Positions 16,378 through 24,316 of a stretch of 64,000 bases of DNA are shown in pieces. The stretch is from JBCCCJ01 sp039029315. GTDB taxonomy: Bacteria > Bacteroidota > Bacteroidia > J057. Numbering within the stretch: position 1 is the stretch's first letter; every line of letters begins with the position of its first letter. The notes under the pieces were generated by a model that saw only the letters and a program-made list of their open reading frames with translations, ran no database searches and was not told where the DNA came from. Location of the stretch: assembly GCA_039029315.1 (NCBI GenBank), contig JBCCGK010000063.1, forward strand, positions 1 to 64,000, written 5' to 3'. Both the position numbers and the translations under genes were made by a program.

Positions 16378-17250
16378 ATGCCAATCAAATCTGTCACATA
16401 CCTCCTGGAAGCCCAATCCATTGACATGGGAGGCTTTCCTGTCAAGCAAGCATTCCCTACGCAGAATATCCAGCAGATTGATCCATTTTTGCTGCTGCAC
16501 CATGCCAGTGCCAAGTTCAGCAGCCATCGCCCTGCCAAATCGCAGGGTGTAGGACCACATCCGCATCGGGGATTTTCGCCCGTTACTTTTGTGGTAGAGG
16601 GACAGGTTCACCATCGGGATAGTAGAGGCAACAGTCAGATAGCTGGAACTGGCGAGGTACAGTGGATGCATGCCGGAATGGGCATCGTTCACAGTGAGCG
16701 CCCATCCGAAGAACTTGCCCAATCGCGTGGGAGGCAGGAGATCGTGCAATTATGGATCAACAGTCCCGCGGCTCACAAAATGGAGAAGCCAGAATATTGG
16801 TATTTGTCAAGGGAAGACATGCCTGTCATTCTCTCCGAAGATCAGAAAGTACAGACCAAACTTATCGCCGGGGAGTATGCAGGACAAATGGGCAAAATTC
16901 CTCCCAAGAGTCCTTTGCTTGTGATGTGGGGACAGGCTGAAACAGGCGGTCATGCCAGCCTGACAATTCCTCAGGATTTCAACAGCATGCTCTACCTCAT
17001 CAAGGGCAATATGCGCCTGGTGACATATGGCCTCGTCGATCCAGAACATCTGATGGTATTTGGCATGGAAGGGGATCAGATTGAGATGGAATTTCATTCA
17101 GAAGCACAGTTTCTTCTCTTATGTGGCAAAGCCATTGAAGAAGAGGTTAGCAGATATGGACCTTATGTGATGAACAATCAAACGGAAATTCTGGAAGCCA
17201 TGCGCGACTATCAGATGGGAAAAATGGGCATCCTGATTGAAGAAGAGTAA
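16378..17250 (+). CDS. Pirin family protein
   Basis: A 290-residue bicupin. The N-terminal cupin carries the pirin signature PHPHRGFSPVT, VEGQVHHRDSRG and the HAGMGIVHSERPSEE block with the metal-binding His and Glu residues; the C-terminal cupin follows (GHASLTIPQDFNSMLYLIKG). Length is typical. Pirins are Fe-binding proteins, some with quercetinase activity; the substrate here is unknown. Its TAA stop codon is also the left copy of the TAA flanking the MITE-like element that begins at the next base. Confidence 0.92.
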   Translation: MPIKSVTYLLEAQSIDMGGFPVKQAFPTQNIQQIDPFLLLHHASAKFSSHRPAKSQGVGPHPHRGFSPVTFVVEGQVHHRDSRGNSQIAGTGEVQWMHAGMGIVHSERPSEELAQSRGRQEIVQLWINSPAAHKMEKPEYWYLSREDMPVILSEDQKVQTKLIAGEYAGQMGKIPPKSPLLVMWGQAETGGHASLTIPQDFNSMLYLIKGNMRLVTYGLVDPEHLMVFGMEGDQIEMEFHSEAQFLLLCGKAIEEEVSRYGPYVMNNQTEILEAMRDYQMGKMGILIEEE

Positions 17251-17411
17251 GAGACTGTTTGAATATTATCCTATGGTTTTGTTATGCCTCTTTTTTCGCC
17301 CTTCTGCGTTGAAAAAATCCTCATGTAGCTCTGCTACATTCCGGGTTTTCCGCCTTGAAGGTCAAAAAAATGACCTATAACAAATTCCATATACAAAACT
17401 CAAACAGTCTC
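17251..17411. mobile_element. 161-bp MITE-like palindromic element with TAA duplication
   Basis: Perfect 12-bp terminal inverted repeats (GAGACTGTTTGA at 17251-17262, TCAAACAGTCTC at 17400-17411) are flanked on both sides by TAA (17248-17250 and 17412-17414). The exact centre holds a perfect 7-bp inverted repeat, ATGTAGC-TCT-GCTACAT (17323-17339). It has no coding capacity. GAG-starting ends with a 3-bp TNA duplication resemble IS5-family elements, so a non-autonomous derivative is plausible (inference). The left TAA is the stop codon of the pirin gene. The element can fold into one long hairpin that would also act on transcripts. Confidence 0.75.
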
Positions 17412-17449
17412 TAAGACAAACTTTTCGGCCTGGGATGGGTTAATGTTCT

Positions 17450-17980
17450 ATGGTATCACTTCTCCCAATTTTGACACTCATGTTCCTTGCATCTCCCATT
17501 CGTCTGATTGATTTTGCAGTCAATGCCTCTCTCTCAGGCTGGCAAGTGGTAGATGATGGGGTAATGGGTGGCCGATCTGCAGGAATGTTTTATGTCAATG
17601 AAACCGGACATGGCATGTTTGAGGGAAAGGTATCTCTGGCAAACAATGGTGGCTTCTCCTCTATTCGATATCGCACCTCTCCCAAATTGATCGGAGAATT
17701 TCGACAATGTGTAATTCGCCTCAAAGGGGATGGCAAACGTTATCAATTTCGGGTAAAATCCTCCCCATATGATCGACATACCTACATCCAGTATTTTCAA
17801 ACAAATGGGGAGTGGCAAGAAATAGAGATTTCCCTGAAGGAGATGTATCCCACCTTCCGAGGCAGACGCCTGAACATGCCATCTTATCCGGCAAAACAAC
17901 TCTCCGAACTTGCTTTTTTGATTGCAAACAAACGTGCAGAATCATTTCATCTTGAAATCGACTGGGTGGAGTTAAGATAA
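17450..17980 (+). CDS. CIA30 family protein
   Basis: A 176-residue protein. After a hydrophobic N-terminal stretch (LPILTLMFLASPI) it shows the CIA30 beta-sandwich signature: WQVVDDGVMGGRSAG near residues 29-44, FEGKVSLANNGGFSSIRY, IRLKGDGKRYQFRV and the final FHLEIDWVELR. The family is named after a complex I assembly factor in mitochondria; bacterial members are of uncertain role, and the fold is carbohydrate-binding-like. It may be exported, but the signal peptide is weak. Confidence 0.88.
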   Translation: MVSLLPILTLMFLASPIRLIDFAVNASLSGWQVVDDGVMGGRSAGMFYVNETGHGMFEGKVSLANNGGFSSIRYRTSPKLIGEFRQCVIRLKGDGKRYQFRVKSSPYDRHTYIQYFQTNGEWQEIEISLKEMYPTFRGRRLNMPSYPAKQLSELAFLIANKRAESFHLEIDWVELR

Positions 17981-18052
17981 AATAAGTGAAGGATTTTTCT
18001 TGTAAATTGACCTATACAAACTGATCATTTACACCTTCGACCCTCTGCTCTC

Positions 18053-20356
18053 ATGATTCGCCACACATCCCAATTGCTATTTTTTCTGACAGGCTTTCTT
18101 TTTGCTACTCTCTCCATTCAGACACAGGCACAATCCTCTCCTCTTACCCCGCTACAAACAGACAGACTCACAAAATTGAGTCAGCTCTGGGGACATGTGC
18201 ATTTCTTTCATCCTTATCTGGCATATAAAGAGGTGCCGTGGGACAGTGCGTTTGCCGCCATCATCCCAAAGGCCATCGCAGCAGAAGACGCTATAGAATA
18301 TGTAGGGGTACTTCAAGAACTTATGGGTTCCCTTGACGATCCTGCTTCCTATGCAGAATTGCCTCAAGAGGCTGTGTCCAGTGAGCCTTCAGACAGAGAG
18401 AAGCATCCCCATGCCTCGTTCAATAAAGATAGTATCCTTATCATCCGTGTCAACCATTACGAAGATCTCAATGCCTGGCAGGAAAGCATAGCCAAATTCA
18501 ACGAGATTGTCCCAATGGTCTCTCATGCCAAGGGGATTCTCTTTGATTTGCGTGCAAAAGATGCGTATGCCCGTACGACTTCCTGGGCTTTCGATTATGG
18601 GATGGAGCGTTCGGGTCTGTTATATTTGTTGACGGATCAGACACTCATCACCCCTGGTCAGCGGACAAGAATGCACAATGGATTCGCTCCGGAAGTGGGG
18701 ACGTCTTCTGGCGGGTACCGATCATCCTTCCGGGTTCAGGATGGGAAGTTGATTCAGGGAAGGCGGATAGCTGAATCTGTGCCCATTGTCTTTTTGATCA
18801 ATCAGGACAGCTATCTCCCTCCAGTCGCAGTCGGGCTTCAGGAAGCTCGATTGGGTGGCATCATTGCCGTTGGAGAAAGCTCAGATGCTTCTTTGATTAC
18901 CACTACCAGTATGGATATGGGAGAAGGCATCTTTGTATCCTTTCGGACCAGCGAAGTTCTTTCGGCCAAAGGCATGGCAGGGCTCCGATGTAATCAGCAC
19001 CTTCCAGCCGATTCTGATAAAGGTACAGTGATGGAAACAGCCCTGAACTTTCTTCAGAAGCAGGACTTCTCCCTCCAGAATTCTACATCAGCGCCCCCTA
19101 TGGTTGCGGCTTCCTCAGCCAGGCAATACCCCTCGGGCCCCTACCCTGATTTGGGATATCGCGTTCTTGGTGCTGCCAAGACGTGGGCAGTTGTTACGTA
19201 TTTTTTCGCTTATAAAGAGCTGATGGAAGCGGACTGGACACAAGTCCTCAAAGAAAGCTTAGCCGCAATTGTTTCAGCTGAAGATTCCCTGGCGTATACA
19301 TTGGCGATCCTCAAGATGTATCGGCATCTACAGGATGGGCATGGATTTTACAATTCGGCTACCATGCGGGCCTTTTTGGGACAAGCATGGCCACCATTTG
19401 TTACCCGTCCCATCGAAGGCCAGCCGACCATTACAGCTTTGGGGGTAGATTCTGTTTGTCAACAACTCGGCCTGGAAGTTGGAGATGTGCTGACACATAT
19501 TGATGGAAAAACCGTTGAAGATGAATTCACTAGAATCGGCCAATACATCAGTGGATCAAATGAGGGCTGGCGCAGATACAGAGTGAACAACTATTTATTG
19601 CTGGGGCCTCATAAAAGCACAATCAGTACAAGCTGGCTAGGGAAAAACAATGAACAAAAAATCGTGGACGTTCCACGAGACCAGGCATACCGATCTGCTT
19701 TATCTTCCCACATGAGTGAACGATCTGGCGAGCACATTCGCCTGCTGACGGACAAAATCGGCTATGCAGATCTTGAGGTACTGGAACAATCTGAGGTGAA
19801 CAGTATGTTCGAGCGCTTCAAAGACACCGAGGCCATCATCTTTGACATGCGAGGCTATCCCAATGGTACCGCCTGGACCATTGCACCACGCCTGACAGAT
19901 AAACCGGATGTTCCTGCTGCCTATTTTCAGCGATATATGGCCCTTAGCCCTAACCTGACCGCAGATGATCAATTGGGGACAGCCATCAGATATCAATTTT
20001 ATCAGTCCATCCCCCGACCACAATCCTGGACATACACAGGCAAAACTGTGATGTTAATCGATGAACGAACCATGAGTCAGGCAGAGCATACCGGTCTTTT
20101 TTTCGAAGCTGCCAATGGCACAGAATTCATCGGCAGTCAGACTGCTGGAGCCAATGGGGATGTAACCAATTTTAACATTCCGGGAGAGATGCGCTTGTAT
20201 TTCAGTGGTCATGATGTCCGTTTTCCTGATGGACGACAATTGCAGAAAACTGGTCTGGTTCCCAAGATTGAGGTCCGTCCGACGATTCAAGGAATAAGGG
20301 ATGGTCGGGATGAGGTATTGCAGCGAGCGATAGAATATCTGGAGACAGGAAGCTAA
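18053..20356 (+). CDS. S41 family peptidase with two modules
   Basis: A 767-residue exported protease (signal peptide ending TQAQ near residue 27). It has two similar halves. Residues about 38-360 start with LWGHVHFFHPYLAYKEVPWD and a core ILFDLRAKDAY, but lack a convincing catalytic Ser block. Residues about 365-767 start with LGAAKTWAVVTYFFAYKEL, contain a PDZ-like segment (LGLEVGDVLTHIDGKTV), the core AIIFDMRGYPNG, and the block DERTMSQAEHTG with candidate nucleophile S675, followed by GSQTAGANGD. So the first module looks degenerate and the second active. Such periplasmic proteins resemble tail-specific proteases. A MITE-like element lies 24 bp downstream. Confidence 0.88.
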   Translation: MIRHTSQLLFFLTGFLFATLSIQTQAQSSPLTPLQTDRLTKLSQLWGHVHFFHPYLAYKEVPWDSAFAAIIPKAIAAEDAIEYVGVLQELMGSLDDPASYAELPQEAVSSEPSDREKHPHASFNKDSILIIRVNHYEDLNAWQESIAKFNEIVPMVSHAKGILFDLRAKDAYARTTSWAFDYGMERSGLLYLLTDQTLITPGQRTRMHNGFAPEVGTSSGGYRSSFRVQDGKLIQGRRIAESVPIVFLINQDSYLPPVAVGLQEARLGGIIAVGESSDASLITTTSMDMGEGIFVSFRTSEVLSAKGMAGLRCNQHLPADSDKGTVMETALNFLQKQDFSLQNSTSAPPMVAASSARQYPSGPYPDLGYRVLGAAKTWAVVTYFFAYKELMEADWTQVLKESLAAIVSAEDSLAYTLAILKMYRHLQDGHGFYNSATMRAFLGQAWPPFVTRPIEGQPTITALGVDSVCQQLGLEVGDVLTHIDGKTVEDEFTRIGQYISGSNEGWRRYRVNNYLLLGPHKSTISTSWLGKNNEQKIVDVPRDQAYRSALSSHMSERSGEHIRLLTDKIGYADLEVLEQSEVNSMFERFKDTEAIIFDMRGYPNGTAWTIAPRLTDKPDVPAAYFQRYMALSPNLTADDQLGTAIRYQFYQSIPRPQSWTYTGKTVMLIDERTMSQAEHTGLFFEAANGTEFIGSQTAGANGDVTNFNIPGEMRLYFSGHDVRFPDGRQLQKTGLVPKIEVRPTIQGIRDGRDEVLQRAIEYLETGS

Positions 20357-20380
20357 GCTCCTGTTGTCACATTCGGAGAA

Positions 20381-20541
20381 GAGACTGTTTTAAAATCTAT
20401 CACTTATTTTTTGTATGCGTCTTTTTTCCTCATCCGGCGGCTTTTTTTGTTCCCATAGCACTACTATGAGAACAAAAAAGAGCCTTGTCTGAGAAAAAAA
20501 TTCACCCTAAAAATTCTCAGCACAGATTCCAAAACAGTCTC
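20381..20541. mobile_element. 161-bp MITE-like palindromic element, second copy of the GAGACTG type
   Basis: Perfect 11-bp terminal inverted repeats (GAGACTGTTTT at 20381-20391, AAAACAGTCTC at 20531-20541). The centre at 20461 has CATAG-CACTA-CTATG inside GTTCCCATAG...CTATGAGAAC. The length is identical to the copy at 17251, as is the GCGTCTTTTTTC-like tract in the left arm, but most internal bases differ. The flanks are GAA and TAA, so the target duplication is imperfect or decayed. No ORF. The rest of the 20357-20680 gap holds only A/T-rich sequence that probably carries the promoter of the next gene. Confidence 0.7.
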
Positions 20542-20680
20542 TAAGATTCATATATTTTGGCCATATGATTGGCCGCATTGATGTTTTTCAATAGCTATCG
20601 TCTAATCAAATAACAACTTTTCCTACCTTTTTTGTTATTGACAACATAGACATCCCCAATTGGATGTCACAATATCCTAT

Positions 20681-21082
20681 ATGACTATGGCAGCCAAGAT
20701 CATGGCTTACCTCAAGGACAATTTTCTTGTCCTTATCCTCCTCGCTATGGTAGGATTCCTGCTCATGCGTGGCAATGGAGGATCAGAAGATTTTGTTTCT
20801 CAAATTGAAGCAAAAATTGACTCTATCAATCAAAAGAATGTTGAAATCCGAGACGAAATCGGACGAATTCAACTTCAAAAGAGTGAAATGGACAGTGTAT
20901 TGGAAGAAGAGATGGGCAGGTTTCAGGGGAATATCAATCAACTCTCTTATCGCCTGGGGAATCTCAACCGGCAATCCAGAGACCTCCAGAGACTCATCGA
21001 CAAACAGGTCGAGGAATTCTCTCAGGCGCCTGGCCCAAAAGCCCTGCCTCGTGTGCAAGATATTGATCAAGTGAATCCATAA
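20681..21082 (+). CDS. Small membrane-anchored coiled-coil protein, 133 aa
   Basis: I choose ATG 20681 (MTMAAKIMAYLKDN); the frame also opens at an upstream TTG. One membrane helix (FLVLILLAMVGFLLM) is followed by a long coiled coil (DSINQKNVEIRDEIGRIQLQ ... LGNLNRQSRDLQRL). No family recognised. It lies 13 bp before another coiled-coil membrane protein and probably forms an operon and perhaps a complex with it. The spanin-like or phage-accessory look (small, paired, membrane plus coiled coil) is noted, but no phage genes are nearby. Confidence 0.65.
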   Translation: MTMAAKIMAYLKDNFLVLILLAMVGFLLMRGNGGSEDFVSQIEAKIDSINQKNVEIRDEIGRIQLQKSEMDSVLEEEMGRFQGNINQLSYRLGNLNRQSRDLQRLIDKQVEEFSQAPGPKALPRVQDIDQVNP

Positions 21083-21095
21083 AGCGCTTATTATT

Positions 21096-21599
21096 ATGAA
21101 ACTCTATCCACGCATCGGACTGTATCTCTTATGTAGCCTGCAACTTATTCCTACACAGGCCCAGGAGGTTTCCTGTGATTCTTTGTTGAATCTTTTTGTC
21201 AAAGGAGAAGATATGATAACAGATATTCCTTGTGATTCTTTTATCGTGATCAATCCAGGCTATTACGATCAAATTGCACAGAAGTACAATCTTTCTGCTG
21301 AATTGGTCAGTAGTTTGAATGATCAGGTCAATCTGCTAAATACTCAGTTGAGCACTTCAAAAGAGATTTCGCAAAATATGGAAGACATGATCTCTGTCCA
21401 GGAAGAGGCCATCAAAGCCTATAGTGGTCAGTTTGATTCTCTCATGATCAAAGCCCAACAATTGGATACACTCGTAGATGTAGCAAATCAAAACACAAAA
21501 ACGGTATTGAAAGAGTACAAGAAGAATCGCTGGAAGATCATCGGATCAGGTGTATTGGGCGTCCTGGGCGGGATCGGTGTAGGAGCAGCGATTTGGTAA
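21096..21599 (+). CDS. Exported coiled-coil protein with C-terminal membrane helix, 167 aa
   Basis: A signal peptide (YLLCSLQLIPTQAQ) is followed by a Cys-containing segment (two CDS motifs near residues 26 and 45), then a coiled coil with the LNTQLSTSKEISQNMEDM and AQQLDTLVDVANQNTKTVL stretches. The last 20 residues form a glycine-rich membrane helix (GSGVLGVLGGIGVGAAIW) after a basic KKNRW stop-transfer. This topology puts the coiled coil in the periplasm. No family recognised. Operonic with the preceding gene. Confidence 0.65.
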   Translation: MKLYPRIGLYLLCSLQLIPTQAQEVSCDSLLNLFVKGEDMITDIPCDSFIVINPGYYDQIAQKYNLSAELVSSLNDQVNLLNTQLSTSKEISQNMEDMISVQEEAIKAYSGQFDSLMIKAQQLDTLVDVANQNTKTVLKEYKKNRWKIIGSGVLGVLGGIGVGAAIW

Positions 21600-21616
21600 G
21601 AAAGAAACAGACATCT

Positions 21617-22861
21617 TTAACTCTTGTCTAGCTCTTTCAGCTTCAGCACGCGCTTTGCTTCACGAATCCCCGTCTCTGCCGCCCCATGAACCGTTTGGTG
21701 ATGTCCATTGAGGTTCATGGCTTCTCCGGCAAAGAATAGCTTGTCATCGATGGATTGGGCAGCGATAGCTCTCGCATTCCCGATTCCGATGGTGCTGTAG
21801 GAGTAGGCCCCTCGAATAAATGGCTGTTTGCTCCAATCCATCACATAAGCATCCACAAAGCTTGCCGAGGCTTGCCCAGCATACATCTCATCCAATTCTG
21901 TCAGGAGAAGATGGACAATGGCTGCCTCCTCCTCCAGACTGCTGAGGTATTCAGCTTGCTTCCCCATGACAAAGGCCATCAGGACATGATCCTGACCTTC
22001 TTTGCCGATGATTTCATCTGCATAGGCGGCGCAGTTTCTGCCACCGATGATATTTTGGTGATAGAACTTCTCCGAGAATTTTAGGAAAACTTTCATGCCA
22101 GCATCCATGCCAATCTGTTGAAAGGCTTCTGTCTTTTTTGAAGGTAAAGGGGGGACAAACTCGATGGCACCATCTTTCAGAACAGGAATTGGAACTGTAA
22201 GAATCACATGACTCGCACGCCAGATCTGGTCCTTGGAATCTTTCACAAAGATCTCCTGCTCGCGATAGTCAATGCGTTTGATAATGGTATGCAGGGAAAT
22301 CTTGTCTAATAAAGGTGTGGCTATATGTTTATTGATCAGGTCAAAATAGGTATCCTGGAATTTGTAGTCCTTTTCTCCTGAACTCCATTCTTCTTCCTCT
22401 TTGGCGTTCCAATAGGCAGATAGCCGTGTCGAATCTGCTCCCTGATCCCCTGCGATGGCCTCTATGATGTAGCGATAATCTTCCCCAAATCCCTGCTCAG
22501 TGGCGTAATCAAAATATGAGATATCCGGCTTCCGTTTTTTGTCAAAAATTGCCCACACATCTCGTGGAGGCTCTTCTATCAATTTTCCCTGAAACCAGTA
22601 AACTTCCGTTGATTTGTCCTTCTTGATAGAGGTTCCAGTCTTTTTAATCAGCTTCCCGATGAGGGACTTTTTTCCATGGAGCCACTCTGCTCCCAGATCC
22701 AGCGGATAGTCAGCAAAGCCTGTCAGCTTCCCAAGTCTCCCTCCGATTCTGTCTGCGGCTTCCAGAATCCGAAAGGAAATTCCCCTTTTTTGCAGCACAT
22801 GTCCAGCATACAGGCCAGCCGCACCAGCTCCAATGATGAGAATGTCGTGTTCAGGTTTCAT
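21617..22861 (-). CDS. Flavin-dependent amine oxidase / oxidoreductase
   Basis: A 414-residue FAD enzyme. The Rossmann motif is at the N-terminus (ILIIGAGAAGLYAG, then ILEAADRIGGRLG), the Leu-rich middle motif is HVILTVPIPVLKDG, and the C-terminal FAD motif is LFFAGEAMNLNGHHQTVHGA followed by ETG. This is the flavin amine oxidase/protoporphyrinogen oxidase-like family. It lacks a signal peptide, so it should be cytoplasmic. The substrate cannot be told from sequence. The HAD gene starts upstream with a 10-bp gap and may share a transcript. Confidence 0.9.
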   Translation of the reverse strand: MKPEHDILIIGAGAAGLYAGHVLQKRGISFRILEAADRIGGRLGKLTGFADYPLDLGAEWLHGKKSLIGKLIKKTGTSIKKDKSTEVYWFQGKLIEEPPRDVWAIFDKKRKPDISYFDYATEQGFGEDYRYIIEAIAGDQGADSTRLSAYWNAKEEEEWSSGEKDYKFQDTYFDLINKHIATPLLDKISLHTIIKRIDYREQEIFVKDSKDQIWRASHVILTVPIPVLKDGAIEFVPPLPSKKTEAFQQIGMDAGMKVFLKFSEKFYHQNIIGGRNCAAYADEIIGKEGQDHVLMAFVMGKQAEYLSSLEEEAAIVHLLLTELDEMYAGQASASFVDAYVMDWSKQPFIRGAYSYSTIGIGNARAIAAQSIDDKLFFAGEAMNLNGHHQTVHGAAETGIREAKRVLKLKELDKS

Positions 22862-22871
22862 AAAAATTCTT

Positions 22872-23576
22872 TCAGGATCTTACCCAATCCAGAACCTTGC
22901 TGATTTGTTCAAATTCGAGGTATGAGGTCTTTTCGGCTTCCTTGCTGTTGACCAACTCATGCACCCATGTCGTGTGATAAGGAATATGAATGGCCGTAAC
23001 CCCGATTTCTACCATCGGCAAAATATCAGACCGCAGAGAGTTGCCCACCATGAGTAGGTCTGAGGCTGCGATGCCATACCTATCCAGGATTCCCTGATAT
23101 ACTTGTTCATTTTTTTCACTGACAATCTCTACATGGGTAAAATAGCGAGCGAGATTGGATCGGGCCAATTTGCTTTCCTGGTCAAACAAATCACCTTTGG
23201 TCAGCAACATGAGCGCATAATCCTCTTCCAACTCGTGAAGCACATTCTCTACTCCCTCCAATACTTCGATCGGACGAGTCAACATATCCTTGCCCCAACT
23301 GATGATCTGATGAATGTCTGCTGCCGAGATCTTGCTATCCGTCAGTTCTATGGCCGTTTCAATAAGTGAGAGAACAAATCCTTTTGCGCCATAGCCAAAC
23401 AGTTTCAGATTGACTTTCTCCCGTGCATAGAGTTGTTCTTTCAGATCGGGAGCATCCAGATATTGTTTCAGGAGATTCTCTACCTGATGTTCGACCTCTC
23501 CATAGTGAGGCTCATTGATCCAAAGGGTATCATCTGCATCAAAGGCAATTATTTTGAATGGTTTTCTGATCTTCAT
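22872..23576 (-). CDS. HAD family hydrolase
   Basis: A 234-residue phosphatase-fold protein. ATG 23576 (MKIRKPFKIIAFDADDTLW) places motif I DADDTLW near the N-terminus as required; the longer frame upstream overlaps the divergent gene and lacks HAD features. Motif II is LLTKG, the conserved Lys is in KLARSNLARYF, and motif III/IV is MVGNSLRSDILP. The cap is helical (C1 type). The substrate is unknown. Probably cotranscribed with the amine oxidase downstream. Confidence 0.88.
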   Translation of the reverse strand: MKIRKPFKIIAFDADDTLWINEPHYGEVEHQVENLLKQYLDAPDLKEQLYAREKVNLKLFGYGAKGFVLSLIETAIELTDSKISAADIHQIISWGKDMLTRPIEVLEGVENVLHELEEDYALMLLTKGDLFDQESKLARSNLARYFTHVEIVSEKNEQVYQGILDRYGIAASDLLMVGNSLRSDILPMVEIGVTAIHIPYHTTWVHELVNSKEAEKTSYLEFEQISKVLDWVRS

Positions 23577-23682
23577 TGTTTGATTCCAAATGAGTTCTAT
23601 GCAATTTGCTTGGCTCACCAAATGTATACAATTCTCTTTGCATCCTGCTGCCATTTTTGTTGACCCAACAGAATATTTTCCT

Positions 23683-24195
23683 ATGACTCTTCGCGACATG
23701 ATTCTCGACGAACCAACCAAAGCAAGAAAAACAGAAATTGCCGCCTATATTGGTGATGATCAAGAGAAGTTCACCCGCCTCTGGCAACTGATCAAAACAG
23801 ATTCTCCTCCGGTGCCTCGATTGGCTGCCTGGATCATGGAGGAGGTTACGGCTCAACATCCATTTCAAGTGACAGCACATTTGCAAGACATTATCGACTT
23901 CCTGCCTGGAGACTTCCACGATGGGGTCCGCCGGAACTTAGTCAAAATTCTTTCTCGCACCCCTTTGCCAGAAGACAGACAGGGAGAATTATACGACCTC
24001 AGTCTCGCTTGGCTGATGTCAGGCAATCAGCCTGTCGCAATCAAGGTCTGGTGCATGGAGATTTGTGCCTCCATCGCATGGCCTTATCCCGAACTGAGAG
24101 ATGAGGTGTGCATGGTAATAGAGGAGCAAATGCCTTTTGGCAGTGCGGGCTTTCGATCGCGCGGGAAGAGGATTTTGAAGCGGTTGAAAACCTGA
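23683..24195 (+). CDS. HEAT-like helical repeat protein, 170 aa
   Basis: I choose ATG 23683 (MTLRDMILDEPTKARKTEI). The protein is all-helical, with repeated helix pairs ending in Leu/Trp and Pro (RLWQLIKTDSPPVPRLAAWI, LQDIIDFLP, RNLVKILSRTPLP, IKVWCMEICASIAWPYPEL) that resemble HEAT/adenylosuccinate-lyase-like repeats of Bacteroidota. No enzymatic motif. Divergent from the HAD hydrolase across about 106 bp. Function unknown. Confidence 0.7.
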   Translation: MTLRDMILDEPTKARKTEIAAYIGDDQEKFTRLWQLIKTDSPPVPRLAAWIMEEVTAQHPFQVTAHLQDIIDFLPGDFHDGVRRNLVKILSRTPLPEDRQGELYDLSLAWLMSGNQPVAIKVWCMEICASIAWPYPELRDEVCMVIEEQMPFGSAGFRSRGKRILKRLKT

Positions 24196-24316
24196 CCGCT
24201 TGTCCCGAGCATGAGTCGAGCTCAGAATACAGGGCCACCGAGAGACGGCAAATCAGATGATGATCTCTGCGATTTTGCTGTTCTGTGGTCAATTTTAGAA
24301 TTGTTGCCCCCCTTTT

